Positions 50,026 to 59,114 of a stretch of DNA of 64,000 nt are shown piece after piece. Numbering within the stretch: the first letter of the stretch is position 1; every line of letters starts with the position of its first letter. Source of the stretch: Octadecabacter sp. B2R22 (GTDB taxonomy: Bacteria > Pseudomonadota > Alphaproteobacteria > Rhodobacterales > Rhodobacteraceae); assembly GCF_018861045.1 (NCBI RefSeq), contig NZ_JAHKQJ010000010.1:62001-126000 (forward strand), given 5' to 3'. A program made the translations under genes and the position numbers. Below the pieces are notes generated by a model. It was given only the letters and a program-made list of their open reading frames with translations, made no database searches and had not been told where the DNA came from.

Positions 50026-50682
50026 ATGAAACATTTTCTACTTTCTTCAGCGCTATTAGTAGCATTAGGGACGACTGCAGGGGCTGCCACGCTATCCAAC
50101 CTAGCCGACGAAAATAGTACAATAGCTGCTTGGGGTAGCACCGGCACTCATTTCTATGGGCAGACCGTTACGCTTGGCGCGGCATCTTCTCTGGATTCTG
50201 TGCAGTTCCGTATCGACGACGGCGGGGATGTTACAACGTTTGACCTGCATGTTTACGCATGGGACGGTTCGACGACGACTGGCGCGAATTTGGCGAGCAA
50301 CGCAGGCGCCACAGCTGGTGTGGACGGGATGTCCGACGTGAGCGTTTTGACCGGCGGAATCTCTTTGAACGCGGGTCAATGGCTGGTCGGGTTCCAAGCT
50401 CTGGCCGGTGGTGCGAGTCAACTTTGGGGCGGCGTTGATGACAGTTCTGGCGGGTATGCTGGCGGCGAGTTTGTTTTTCAGAACAATAGCGGTGATAGCT
50501 CCGACCTTCTCGGCGGCAGTTTTGATACCTGGTCTGTCGAAGACACTGCGTTCGCATTTGAGTTTGATGAGTTGCCTAGCGTGCCTTCCGTCCCGCTACC
50601 TGCTGGCGGATTGCTTCTTCTTTCCGGCCTTGGCGGCATCGCGGCCATCAAACGCCGCAAAAAGCGCGCCGCGCAGCTGTAA
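50026..50682 (+). CDS. Secreted protein with VPLPA-CTERM sorting signal
   Basis: 218 aa. Signal peptide residues 1-20 (FLLSSALLVALGTTAGA). The mature domain (TLSNLADENSTIAAWGSTGT, FDLHVYAWDGS) is beta-rich and Gly/Ser/Asp-rich. The C-terminus has the motif VPLPAGG, a hydrophobic helix LLLLSGLGGIAAI and a basic tail KRRKKRA, as in PEP-CTERM/VPLPA-CTERM proteins processed by an exosortase. No exosortase gene is in the window. A terminator follows. Confidence 0.85.
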   Translation: MKHFLLSSALLVALGTTAGAATLSNLADENSTIAAWGSTGTHFYGQTVTLGAASSLDSVQFRIDDGGDVTTFDLHVYAWDGSTTTGANLASNAGATAGVDGMSDVSVLTGGISLNAGQWLVGFQALAGGASQLWGGVDDSSGGYAGGEFVFQNNSGDSSDLLGGSFDTWSVEDTAFAFEFDELPSVPSVPLPAGGLLLLSGLGGIAAIKRRKKRAAQL

Positions 50683-50735
50683 TTCGCTCAATCCAGCTTG
50701 GAACCATTCGTTCCAGCGCACACGATATTGCCCAA

Positions 50736-50765
50736 GGGGTGTCGGTTTATTCCGATGCCCCTTTT
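50736..50765 (+). terminator. Intrinsic terminator after the VPLPA-anchored protein gene
   Basis: GGGGTGTCGG (50736-50745), loop TTTATT, CCGATGCCCC (50752-50761), then TTTT. A 10-bp stem with two G-U pairs. Confidence 0.75.
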
Positions 50766-50842
50766 GCTAGTTGGGGGGATTTTCGATTGCGGCCTATGTC
50801 GAGCCACGTCGAACGGCAGCAAAGTCCGCATAGCAGCCGTGA

Positions 50843-51487
50843 CTACCTCACCGGATCAAATAACGCGTCTTCCAGCGTGCAGTCGCGGATAACGTCGGAA
50901 CCGCAAGTGCGCAGTTGGAGGTCCCGTGTCAGGCAAATACGTGCTTCTTGGATGCGCTGGCTCCGGCAGGTGATGGTAATCTCGTCGGCATCCAGCCCTT
51001 CGTTTTCGCGCATGAAGGCTTCTTCGATGAGCGACGCAGGCAAGGTGACTGGATCTTCCAAGCGCCGAAATACTGCGGGGCGGGTGACGTTTTCATAGGC
51101 CTGACGTGACAATGCGTAATAGTCATCGGGTGACAGGCCAGAACAACTGCCGTGTTTGTTCCACTGGTGCCATGCCAAGCCGCTGGTTCCCATGATGTCG
51201 GCCATTGCGGCGGTATCTGTGCGTGACGGATTGCGGAACGTGTGGCGGCAATCAGCAGGCCAGCCGTTTTCGTATTGCGGCCAAAGCCCGTGCAGCACCC
51301 AGCCGAAATCTTTGTCGTCATCGCATTGCGGCGAGTTGCGAGAATCGCCCTCGATCGCGCACCACGTTGGGGACCATGACAGGGACAAAACGTAGTAATC
51401 AAACTCTCCGGCGACGTCTTGTGCCTTGGCAGGAAGGGCGATCACACAGAGCAGGGCAAGCATTCGCAGCATTTGGGGTCTTTCCAT
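50843..51487 (-). CDS. Ribonuclease T2 family protein
   Basis: 214 aa with a signal peptide (MLALLCVIALPAKA). Both catalytic boxes are intact: CAS I WVLHGLWPQYENG (about residues 63-75) and CAS II WHQWNKHGSCSGLS (about 106-119), with the two catalytic histidines and paired cysteines. Family enzymes cleave RNA through a 2',3'-cyclic intermediate, here in the periplasm or outside, probably for nutrient scavenging. Divergent from trcR across 118 bases. Confidence 0.93.
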   Translation of the reverse strand: MERPQMLRMLALLCVIALPAKAQDVAGEFDYYVLSLSWSPTWCAIEGDSRNSPQCDDDKDFGWVLHGLWPQYENGWPADCRHTFRNPSRTDTAAMADIMGTSGLAWHQWNKHGSCSGLSPDDYYALSRQAYENVTRPAVFRRLEDPVTLPASLIEEAFMRENEGLDADEITITCRSQRIQEARICLTRDLQLRTCGSDVIRDCTLEDALFDPVR

Positions 51488-51605
51488 AAATCAACTTCGC
51501 CCTTATATAGCAGTTAAGTTCCCCGACAATGTGAACCCGGCCCGATGCGGTCAGCCCCTTCAAGGGCGTGGGACAGGCATGTCGATTGATGTAGGAGAAG
51601 ACGAG

Positions 51606-52355
51606 ATGAGCGGCACACCGATTATGGCCAAAGCCACAGCTGTTTGGCTGTGTGACAACACAACAATGACGTTCAAGCAGATCGCGGACTTTTGCGCGCT
51701 GCACGAACTTGAAGTCCAAGGCATCGCCGATGGTGATGTGGCGACCGGCGTCAAAGGGTTCGACCCGATTGCGAACAAACAGTTGACGCAAGAAGAGATC
51801 GACAAAGGCGAAGCTGATCCAAAGCACAAGCTGCAGTTGCTGTATAACCCAGCGTCCGAGGGCGAAGAAAAGCGTCGCGGTCCGCGTTACACACCGTTGT
51901 CCAAGCGTCAGGACCGCCCTGCGTCGATTTATTGGTTGGTTAAGTTCCACCCTGAATTGTCCGATGGTCAGGTGTCCAAGTTGGTCGGCACAACCAAGCC
52001 AACCATTCAGGCGATCCGTGAGCGGACGCACTGGAACATCAACAACATTGAACCCATCGATCCTGTTGCTTTGGGCCTGTGTAAACAGTCCGAACTTGAT
52101 GCTGCTGTACAAAAGGCCGCTGCCAAGAAGCTGAAAGAAGGCGGCGTGATGTCTGATGACGAACGCCGGAAGCTGGTCAGCACTGAGCAGAGCCTTGGCC
52201 TCCCAGCTGAGCCAAAAATTCCGACCGCGATTGAAGGTCTTGAGACATTCTCATTGGGTACGGATATGCCAGAGCCAGAAGAAGACACGTCAGTTCCAGA
52301 TGCTGACAGCTTCTTCAACTTGCCCGATGATGCGGGTAACGACGACGAAGACTAA
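51606..52355 (+). CDS. trcR: Cell-cycle transcriptional regulator TrcR (DUF1013)
   Basis: 249 aa from the ATG at 51606 with AGGAG 9 nt upstream; longer in-frame starts run into the RNase T2 gene. MAKATAVWLCDNTTMTFKQI (about 7-26), the YTPLSKRQDRPASIYWLVK block (about 97-115), and LSDGQVSKLVGTTKPTIQAI (helix-turn-helix-like, about 119-138) are the DUF1013 core, conserved across alphaproteobacteria. The C-terminus is an acidic tail. An intrinsic terminator follows at 52382. Confidence 0.92.
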   Translation: MSGTPIMAKATAVWLCDNTTMTFKQIADFCALHELEVQGIADGDVATGVKGFDPIANKQLTQEEIDKGEADPKHKLQLLYNPASEGEEKRRGPRYTPLSKRQDRPASIYWLVKFHPELSDGQVSKLVGTTKPTIQAIRERTHWNINNIEPIDPVALGLCKQSELDAAVQKAAAKKLKEGGVMSDDERRKLVSTEQSLGLPAEPKIPTAIEGLETFSLGTDMPEPEEDTSVPDADSFFNLPDDAGNDDED

Positions 52356-52381
52356 GGTCTGCTGGTCGTAGCAATCTTGAA

Positions 52382-52411
52382 AGCTTCAGCTGAAATGCTG
52401 GGGCTTTTTTG
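52382..52411 (+). terminator. Intrinsic terminator after trcR
   Basis: AGCTTCAGC (52382-52390), loop TGAAAT, GCTGGGGCT (52397-52405), then TTTTTT. Two G-U pairs in a 9-bp stem. Confidence 0.7.
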
Positions 52412-52448
52412 GTTCTGGGATGAGGGTGTGTGCGGGTGCCGCCTAAGG

Positions 52449-53042
52449 TCAAAGCGCCTTACGGGCGTTTAGCGCGGCGGTGATCGTACCATCGTCGAGG
52501 TAGTCCAGCTCCCCACCTACGGGCACACCTTGAGCAAGTGACGTCACCTGCACGCCTTGCAATTCATCTGCGATGTAGTGGGCTGTCGTTTGGCCGTCTA
52601 TCGTCGCGCCGAGCGCCAAAATGACTTCGGAGATCGATTCAGTTGTGATCCGGTCCCGCAATTTCGGGATGCGCAGTTCTTCGGGGCCGATGTCATCCAG
52701 TGCGGATAGGGTGCCGCCCAGAACGTGGTAGCGTCCTTTGAAGACGCCCGCACGTTCCATCGCCCAAAGGTCAGCGACGTCTTCGACGACGCAAATCTGG
52801 CCTATGTTGCGTTTCTCGCTTTCGCAGATACCGCAGATGTCGGCGGTGCCGATGTTACCGCAGTTCAGGCATTCGCGCGCTGTCGCGCCGACTGTTGTAA
52901 GGGCCTCTGCCAAAGGGTTCAGCAACTGCCCGCGTTTTTTGATGAGATGAAGCACCGCTCGACGCGCTGATCTTGGCCCAAGACCCGGAAGGCGGGCCAT
53001 AAGATCAATCAGCGCATCGATATCTTTGGGGGCTTGGCTCAC
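52449..53042 (-). CDS. recR: Recombination protein RecR
   Basis: 197 aa. Acts with RecO/RecF in loading RecA at gaps. Helix-hairpin-helix [20 protein letters not shown] (about 12-31), C4 zinc finger [16 protein letters not shown] (about 58-73), Toprim core [19 protein letters not shown] (about 84). One base separates it from ybaB: a dnaX-ybaB-recR operon. Confidence 0.97.
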   Translation of the reverse strand: MSQAPKDIDALIDLMARLPGLGPRSARRAVLHLIKKRGQLLNPLAEALTTVGATARECLNCGNIGTADICGICESEKRNIGQICVVEDVADLWAMERAGVFKGRYHVLGGTLSALDDIGPEELRIPKLRDRITTESISEVILALGATIDGQTTAHYIADELQGVQVTSLAQGVPVGGELDYLDDGTITAALNARKAL

Positions 53043-53043
53043 C

Positions 53044-53388
53044 TTAGAAGGGGAGCTTCATATCCGCCGGAAGACCCAAGCCATCCGTCAGTTTTGCCAT
53101 TTCTTCTTGTGCTTTGTCGGACGCCTTGCCCTGTGCGTCCTTGATGGCAGCAAGGATCAGATCCTCAACAACTTCTTTGTCGTCGCCGTTGAATATGGAC
53201 GGATCGATGTCGAGCGCCTTGAGTTCGCCCTTTGCGGATGCCGTCGCCTTAACCAGACCAGCGCCGCTTTCGCCGACAACCATCATGTCGTGAAGTTCTT
53301 CTTGCAACGCGCCCATCTGCTTTTGCATCTCTTGGGCTTTTTTCATCATTCCGGCCATATCGCCGAGGCCACCTAAACCTTTGAACAT
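53044..53388 (-). CDS. ybaB: YbaB/EbfC nucleoid-associated protein
   Basis: 114 aa. Begins [20 protein letters not shown], followed by [20 protein letters not shown] and the hydrophobic core [20 protein letters not shown]. Small DNA-binding dimer. Middle gene of dnaX-ybaB-recR; GGAGAGA precedes the ATG. Confidence 0.95.
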   Translation of the reverse strand: MFKGLGGLGDMAGMMKKAQEMQKQMGALQEELHDMMVVGESGAGLVKATASAKGELKALDIDPSIFNGDDKEVVEDLILAAIKDAQGKASDKAQEEMAKLTDGLGLPADMKLPF

Positions 53389-53456
53389 CTGTCTCTCCTC
53401 AATGTGTGTTGCGCCCTAGATAAGGGGGCGGGGTGCGCCCTGCAAGATACGGGGGC

Positions 53457-55223
53457 TTAGCTGTCCTCAAACGGATCCCATTCCTCGTCGACCTCTGGCA
53501 GCGCTTCGAGTTCGGCTTCCGCTTGCATCGATTGGTGCGATTTGATGTCGGTTATCTTAGCGTTCGGAAACTGGCTAAAGATTGCTTGGACGATAGGATG
53601 CGCCTTGGCCTTTTCGCGCAGGGCATTGGCTTCGGCGTCGCGCACTTCGGCGATCGTGTCTTCGCCGCCTTTGTTAACGACCGTTACGGCCCAACGGTTG
53701 CCCGTCCACGCCTGAAGCCGTGACCCAAGCCGTTGAGCGAGGTCATTGGTGGCGCTGGGGGAGGGAACGAATTCAATCCGGCCCGGTTGGTAAGCGGCCA
53801 GCCTAACGCCGGTTTCGACTTCGACAAGCAGTTTCACATCGCGATGACGGCGGATCAGTTCAACCACGTGATTAAACGTCGGGTAAAGGGCAAGCGCCTC
53901 ATCGTTTGCAATGGCAAGGGCGGGGCCGCCTGCTGACATTGTTGTGCCGCTGGGGCCTGAATGCGTTGGTGCAGGCGCGCTGCCTTGTGCATTTGTCGTC
54001 GGGGCCGAGGGCGCTGGGCGAGCCCCACCGCCACCACCACCGGGTCCGGCGGGAGGCGTTGCGCCGTCAAGTTTGCGCACCAGTTCTTCTGGGCTAGGAA
54101 GGTCGGCGACATGCGTAAGCCGGATAATCGCCATTTCAGCGGCCATCATCGCATTCGGCGCAATTGCGACCTCTTCTAGGGATTTCAGCAGCATTTGCCA
54201 AAGGCGCGACAGCACTCGCATGGGCAGGTCTTGTGCCATCTGCGCGCCGCGTGTGCGTTCATCGGGACCAACTGTCGGGTCTTCGGCGGCGTCTGGGGTG
54301 ATCTTGATGACGCTGACCCAGTGGGCGATTTCGGCCAAGTCCCGAAGGATCGCCATCGGGTCGGCCCCGCCAGAATATTGGCTGGACAGTTCGTGCAAGG
54401 CGTCGGCTGCCTGACCTTTCAGGATCATGTCAAACAGATCCAAAACGCGGCCTCGGTCCGCAAGCCCCAGCATGGCGCGCACTTGGTCGGCGGTGGTTTC
54501 CCCTGCGCCATGGCTGATCGCTTGATCGAGCAAGGACTGCGCATCGCGCGCAGACCCTTCAGCCGCACGGGTGATCAAAGCCAAGGCATCGTCGGTGATT
54601 TCTGCGCCCTCGGATGTCGCAATCTTGCGCAATAGGCCGATCTGGTCTTCGGGTTCGATCCTGCGCAAGTCAAACCGCTGGCAACGGGACAAGACAGTGA
54701 CCGGAACTTTACGGATTTCCGTGGTCGCGAAGATGAATTTGACGTGTTCAGGCGGTTCTTCGAGCGTCTTGAGCAGCGCGTTGAACGCACTGGTCGACAG
54801 CATGTGAACCTCATCGATGATGTAGATTTTATAGCGGGCAGATGCCGCACGGTAATGAACGCTTTCGATAATCTCGCGGATGTCGCCGACACCTGTGCGC
54901 GATGCAGCATCCATTTCCATCACGTCAACATGGCGGCCTTCCATGATCGCCACGCAGTTTTCGCATTTGCCGCAGGGTTCGGTCGTTGGGCCACCTGTGC
55001 CGTCATCGCCGATACAGTTCATCCCCTTTGCGATGATCCGCGCGGTCGTGGTTTTACCCGTCCCGCGAATGCCGGTCATGATAAAAGCCTGCGCAATACG
55101 GTCCGCCGCAAAGGCGTTTTTCAGGGTGCGCACCATGGCGTCCTGTCCGACAAGATCGGCAAAAGTTTCGGGGCGGTATTTCCGCGCGAGGACTTGGTAC
55201 TTTGGGGTGTCGGATTCGGTCAT
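53457..55223 (-). CDS. dnaX: DNA polymerase III subunits gamma/tau
   Basis: 588 aa. Clamp-loader AAA+ subunit. Walker A GIRGTGKTTTARII (about 51-64), zinc cysteines CGKCENC (about 89-95), Walker B YIIDEVHMLSTSAFNALLKT (about 133-152), SRC motif VLSRCQRFDLRRIEP (about 176-190). A Gly/Pro/Ala linker (about 395-425) leads to the tau-specific C-terminal domain. I see no evident slippery run for programmed frameshifting in the coding strand. First gene of the dnaX-ybaB-recR operon. Confidence 0.96.
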   Translation of the reverse strand: MTESDTPKYQVLARKYRPETFADLVGQDAMVRTLKNAFAADRIAQAFIMTGIRGTGKTTTARIIAKGMNCIGDDGTGGPTTEPCGKCENCVAIMEGRHVDVMEMDAASRTGVGDIREIIESVHYRAASARYKIYIIDEVHMLSTSAFNALLKTLEEPPEHVKFIFATTEIRKVPVTVLSRCQRFDLRRIEPEDQIGLLRKIATSEGAEITDDALALITRAAEGSARDAQSLLDQAISHGAGETTADQVRAMLGLADRGRVLDLFDMILKGQAADALHELSSQYSGGADPMAILRDLAEIAHWVSVIKITPDAAEDPTVGPDERTRGAQMAQDLPMRVLSRLWQMLLKSLEEVAIAPNAMMAAEMAIIRLTHVADLPSPEELVRKLDGATPPAGPGGGGGGARPAPSAPTTNAQGSAPAPTHSGPSGTTMSAGGPALAIANDEALALYPTFNHVVELIRRHRDVKLLVEVETGVRLAAYQPGRIEFVPSPSATNDLAQRLGSRLQAWTGNRWAVTVVNKGGEDTIAEVRDAEANALREKAKAHPIVQAIFSQFPNAKITDIKSHQSMQAEAELEALPEVDEEWDPFEDS

Positions 55224-55258
55224 TTGGTTAAGCTACGCGTTGCCCGATCCGGCGTCCA

Positions 55259-55618
55259 CTAGAGAGACCACAGAATAGCGCCAGTTCCGATTGCAGCCAG
55301 CGTCATGATTGCGGCAAGGATTGTGAATGTTGTAGACGATGTCGCCTCGAAATCATTCTCTTGCAGGCGTGACAAAGTCTTACAGGCATTGCGCCGCGCT
55401 GCCCAAAAAATCAGAACGGCGACGAGTAAGAAAATGGATGCCACCGCTTTGGCCGCCCATGTGGGTTCGAACGCCCCAAATACCGCTTTCATACCGATGG
55501 CGACACCAATCGCACCCAATCCGGTGCCCATCCAACTGGAATAAGTGCGTTCGTTGGCCATGGCGGTGCGGTCCTCGGCCATGTTTGTGCGATCTTGAGA
55601 CGTTTTCTTTTCTTTCAT
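55259..55618 (-). CDS. DUF202 family membrane protein
   Basis: 119 aa. The family signature MAEDRTAMANERTYSSWMGT (about 13-32) runs into the first helix, and two more helices follow (AVASIFLLVAVLIFWAARR and FTILAAIMTLAAIGTGAILW). Function unknown. It lies 35 bases ahead of dnaX on the same strand. Confidence 0.88.
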   Translation of the reverse strand: MKEKKTSQDRTNMAEDRTAMANERTYSSWMGTGLGAIGVAIGMKAVFGAFEPTWAAKAVASIFLLVAVLIFWAARRNACKTLSRLQENDFEATSSTTFTILAAIMTLAAIGTGAILWSL

Positions 55619-55805
55619 TTGGCCATCTTAACGGCTGCCTTGTTCTTCTCAAGGTTTGCTCGTAGAATTTAGAGGCCCAAGAGGGGGGCATCCAGGTTCG
55701 CGGAAAGCTGATATCGGCACCCTTATCGATCTTAGAACAGACCATTTCGGTCTTTCTCATTGTCCCGAACAGCGAACCGTTGGGACCAATCGATGAGGAA
55801 GTCCT

Positions 55806-57335
55806 ATGACAGACCCCCTAGAACAATTCCGCCGTGCGGCCAAAACGCTCAAATCTCGTTATGAAACGGGTGATGCTGATGCGCGTGCCCGATTGAAGGC
55901 CCACCCGCCAAGGTCTGCGGGCGATCTCAAGCATGCTGATTTTTTACACGTCATCGCGCAGGAAAACTCCTTCGCCAGCTGGCCGGCGATGAAAGATGCG
56001 ATCGAGACGATGGGCCTTGATCGTGCAACCAAAGTCCAGCGACTGAAGATCGCGTTGTTTCATGGCCAGACGGGAGTGGTCCAACGATTGATTTCGAACA
56101 CACCCGATCTGGCGGCAGGTCATTTTGGGTTGCTGTGTGCGCTTTTGGATGTGCAATCCGTTTGGGCGATGTTGAAAAAGGACCCAACGCTTGCCGCCAA
56201 GATGGCCGGACCTGTGCAGCCTTTGGTGCATTTGTGTAAATCGCGCATGTTTAGCGTTTGGCCAGAGAGGGCCGATGATGCTGTGGCGATTGCGGATATG
56301 CTTGTCGCGAACGGGGCTGACGTAAACGCGGGCACAGTTGAGAACGGCGCGCCGTTGTCCCCGCTTTATTGGGCGCTGGGCCATGCGGGGAACATGCCGC
56401 TGGCCGAATGGTTGCTTGAGAACGGGGCAAACCCAAACGATGGCGAAAGCCTGTACCATTCGACCGAGCTGGGCCACGCAGATGGCGTTCGGTTGTTGTT
56501 GACCCACGGTGCAGACCCCAAAAAGACCAATGCGTTGCCGCGAGCGATGGATTTTGACAATGCCGAGATGGTTGAACTTCTGTTGAAGGCAGGGGCTGAT
56601 CCGAATGAGGGCACGGATGCGTGGACAGTTGGTTCGGGTGTTCAGCGTGGTGTGCCCGTTCTTCATCAGGCGGCGCGACGAATGAATTCAGGCGCGGTTT
56701 TGGATTTGTTGCTGGAATATGGCGCGGACCCGACAGCAACTTGGAATGGTCACAGTGCATATGCATTTTCGCGCGTGTTCGGCAATCACGCGTTGTGCAA
56801 GCGGATCGAAGCGCACGGAAGCGTATCGGAGCTGACCGAGATTGAGACACATCTTGCCGCGGCGGCGACAGGTAAACCGGTTGAGGGATTCATAGACCCC
56901 GCAAAAATTCCTGACGCATACCGAAATATCCTGCGCGAAGTGCTGCATTTGCCAGGAAAGCTACCCCATCTAAAGGCTTTGGTTGCCATAGGGTTGGAAT
57001 GGGACCGCCCCGACGGTGAAGGAATAACGCCTGTTCAGGCGGCGGGTTGGGTCGGGTTGCCTGATGTGCTGGCGTATTTCCTTAAGCTTGATCCTGACCT
57101 TAGTCATGTGAACAATTACGGCGGTACTTTGCTGTCCACGATCATTCACGGTTCTGAAAACAATCCGAACCGTGGGGCGGCGGATTATGTCGCTTGCCTG
57201 CGATTAGTGCTTGATCATGGCGTCGCCTTACCGCGAAAAACGATCGAGATGGCGGGCGATGATGACGTTCGCAGAACCTTAGAAGACTGGGCGGCGGCAA
57301 AGCCGTCACAGGTGGTGGCACATGGAATTGGCTGA
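55806..57335 (+). CDS. Ankyrin-repeat protein
   Basis: 509 aa, no signal peptide or membrane helix. An N-terminal helical region (LEQFRRAAKTLKSRYETGDA, then FLHVIAQENSFASWPAMKDA) precedes at least six ankyrin-like units from about residue 90 (for example IADMLVANGADVNAG, LAEWLLENGANPND, GVRLLLTHGADPKK, MVELLLKAGADPNEG, VLDLLLEYGADPTA), with further degenerate units to the C-terminus. Cytoplasmic protein-protein interaction scaffold by family; target unknown. The next gene, a phosphatase-like protein, starts 14 nt before its stop, so both are made together. Confidence 0.88.
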   Translation: MTDPLEQFRRAAKTLKSRYETGDADARARLKAHPPRSAGDLKHADFLHVIAQENSFASWPAMKDAIETMGLDRATKVQRLKIALFHGQTGVVQRLISNTPDLAAGHFGLLCALLDVQSVWAMLKKDPTLAAKMAGPVQPLVHLCKSRMFSVWPERADDAVAIADMLVANGADVNAGTVENGAPLSPLYWALGHAGNMPLAEWLLENGANPNDGESLYHSTELGHADGVRLLLTHGADPKKTNALPRAMDFDNAEMVELLLKAGADPNEGTDAWTVGSGVQRGVPVLHQAARRMNSGAVLDLLLEYGADPTATWNGHSAYAFSRVFGNHALCKRIEAHGSVSELTEIETHLAAAATGKPVEGFIDPAKIPDAYRNILREVLHLPGKLPHLKALVAIGLEWDRPDGEGITPVQAAGWVGLPDVLAYFLKLDPDLSHVNNYGGTLLSTIIHGSENNPNRGAADYVACLRLVLDHGVALPRKTIEMAGDDDVRRTLEDWAAAKPSQVVAHGIG

Positions 57336-57813
57336 ATTCGCGATTTACCCTGTAGCGGTCGGGGCAGGGCAGATTGCCCTGTCTGCGATACCGGGGCGTT
57401 ATGGCACCTATGAGGATAACCTATCTGCGATCTTGCATTGGGGGCCTGATCTTGTGCTGACGATGACGGGACAGGCAGAACTGGACCGTGTCGGCGCGAC
57501 GGATTTTGGGGCGGATTTGTCGGCGGCGGGTGTTGCGTGGCGGCATCTTCCGATTGTCGATTTCGGTGCTCCGAACGCCGATGTTATCGCGCTCTGGCCT
57601 GAAACATCGGCGCTTGCCCATGACGTTTTGGCGCAGGGCTGCAAGATATTGAGCCATTGTTTTGGTGGTTGCGGGCGGTCCGGAATGGTGGCGCTTCGGC
57701 TGATGATTGAAACGGGTGAAGCCCCTGACGCGGCGCTTGCGCGGCTGCGCGCTGTTCGGCCCTGTGCTGTTGAGCGCGACGCCCAGTTCGAATGGGCGTC
57801 TAACGGCGTTTAA
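57322..57813 (+). CDS. Protein-tyrosine/dual-specificity-phosphatase-like protein
   Basis: 163 aa. The PTP loop HCFGGCGRSGMVALRLM (about residues 112-128) fits the HCx5RS consensus with the nucleophilic cysteine and arginine, and an upstream aspartate in LPIVDFGAPN may be the general acid. It is small enough to be a cyclin/DSP-type or tRNA-splicing-like phosphatase. The start lies inside the ankyrin gene (14-nt overlap), and its stop overlaps the convergent rsgA by 14 nt. The substrate is unknown; the ankyrin partner may supply it. Confidence 0.83.
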   Translation: MELAEFAIYPVAVGAGQIALSAIPGRYGTYEDNLSAILHWGPDLVLTMTGQAELDRVGATDFGADLSAAGVAWRHLPIVDFGAPNADVIALWPETSALAHDVLAQGCKILSHCFGGCGRSGMVALRLMIETGEAPDAALARLRAVRPCAVERDAQFEWASNGV

Positions 57814-58819
57814 AGCGGCCCTTTTCTGCGCCGTTGTCATACATCTTCTGCATCCGTTTCATATGGGCGCGGTTTTCGCCCACAGTCGCGGTGTTGAATC
57901 GGTTTTCTTTTTCCAGCTTGCGCCACCGTTCAAGACGATCCGCATCTAGGTCACCCGCATCAATAGCCGCACGAACGGCGCAGCCCGGTTCCGTGATATG
58001 GGCGCAGTCGTTGAATTTGCACTGGGTCGCAAGCTCGGTGATGTCGGAAAAGACTTCGTCGACACCCTCGGTCGCATCCACAAGGCGCAGTTCGCGCATC
58101 CCGGGGGTGTCGATGAGCCACCCGCCCGCAAGCGTGGGGCGCAGGTTGCGGTTGGTGGTTGTGTGGCGGCCCTTAGCGTCGTCTTCGCGGATGTCTTGGG
58201 TGGTGTCGGCAATCCCAGTCAGGCGGTTCTGGATGGTGGTTTTGCCCACGCCAGACGACCCGACCAAAGCCAAGGTCTGACCGTCCGAACACCACGCATT
58301 CACACGTTTTACATCTTCGTCATCCGTCGCATTGATCGCTACAGCGCTGAGCAAAGGGGATAGTTTTTCGGCTTGGCGCACGTAGGATTGCGGATCATCG
58401 CAGTGATCCGCTTTCGTCAGGATCACCAGCGGCAAACAACCGGACGCGGCGCACATCGCCAAATACCGTTCCAGCCGCGCCACGTTAAAATCTGCGTTGC
58501 AGCTTGTGACAATGCCGAGCGTGTCCACATTGGCGGCAATCAACTGCGGTTTGGATTCTTCGCCAGCGGCGCGGCGCGTGATTTCGGTGGTGCGTTCAAG
58601 TGGCCCTGATGCGGCTGCCCCTGTGGCAATAACCCAATCCCCAACCGCGTAGACGCCGGCTGATTCCGTTGGTGACAAAGACACATCACCCTTTGCGGAA
58701 AACCCGTCCAACCGTGAGCGATGCACCGCACTCACGCGAACAGGATGCTGTTCGTCGATCAGTTCGGCTTGCCGTGAAAAATGCGCCGTCCAGCCGAGGG
58801 ATTTTAGATCAGTTGTCAT
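57800..58819 (-). CDS. rsgA: Ribosome small-subunit-dependent GTPase RsgA
   Basis: 339 aa. Circularly permuted GTPase that checks late 30S assembly. OB-fold N-terminus, G4 VILTKADHCDDP (about 131), G1 ALVGSSGVGKTTIQNRLTG (about 188-206), G3 IDTPGMREL (about 240) and the C-terminal zinc site CKFNDCAHITEPGCAV (about 270-285). Monocistronic; ends by overlapping the phosphatase gene. Confidence 0.95.
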   Translation of the reverse strand: MTTDLKSLGWTAHFSRQAELIDEQHPVRVSAVHRSRLDGFSAKGDVSLSPTESAGVYAVGDWVIATGAAASGPLERTTEITRRAAGEESKPQLIAANVDTLGIVTSCNADFNVARLERYLAMCAASGCLPLVILTKADHCDDPQSYVRQAEKLSPLLSAVAINATDDEDVKRVNAWCSDGQTLALVGSSGVGKTTIQNRLTGIADTTQDIREDDAKGRHTTTNRNLRPTLAGGWLIDTPGMRELRLVDATEGVDEVFSDITELATQCKFNDCAHITEPGCAVRAAIDAGDLDADRLERWRKLEKENRFNTATVGENRAHMKRMQKMYDNGAEKGRFKRR

Positions 58820-58908
58820 GGAATGCAGTTATCTTATTTCTGGAGCTCACAAAAGCTGTGCTTTCGCTTCGTCAGAAACCGCGGCAAATGCGATGCATTT
58901 GTGCGGTA

Positions 58909-59008
58909 GGTGAGAGGTTGGACATCGACCCAAGTGGGGCTCGTTGTGGCTGCTTCCTTCCGGACCTGACCAGGTTGGCGAGGCACTTGCCCGCGCCAAC
59001 CCCTCACC
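58909..59008 (-). ncRNA. ffs: Signal recognition particle RNA, small 4.5S type
   Basis: On the minus strand the 100-base segment starts GGTGAGGGGTTGG and ends CCAACCTCTCACC, which pair to close the hairpin. The apical domain holds the universally conserved CAGGTCCGGAAGGAAGCAGC stretch that binds Ffh. Size and layout match the bacterial 4.5S RNA. A promoter lies directly upstream (59012-59040). Translated frames across this segment are spurious. Confidence 0.95.
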
Positions 59009-59011
59009 GCT

Positions 59012-59040
59012 CATATACGAACGAAGGGGCGCTCTTGCAA
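59012..59040 (-). promoter_or_regulatory. Promoter of the SRP RNA gene
   Basis: On the minus strand: TTGCAA (59040-59035), 17 bases, TATATG (59017-59012), with the RNA start expected about 4-7 bases later, at the first G of the stem. Confidence 0.6.
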
Positions 59041-59114
59041 GGGATTCGGGAAAAGCAGGCTCGCAAGCGATGAGAGTGTTTGCACCAGACCCTTAGCCAT
59101 GCGACCTAACAGGC

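Noticed and set aside
58669-59073. 134-codon plus-strand frame between rsgA and nudC
   Set aside because: It runs across the SRP RNA gene, whose conserved core and closing stem explain the sequence.
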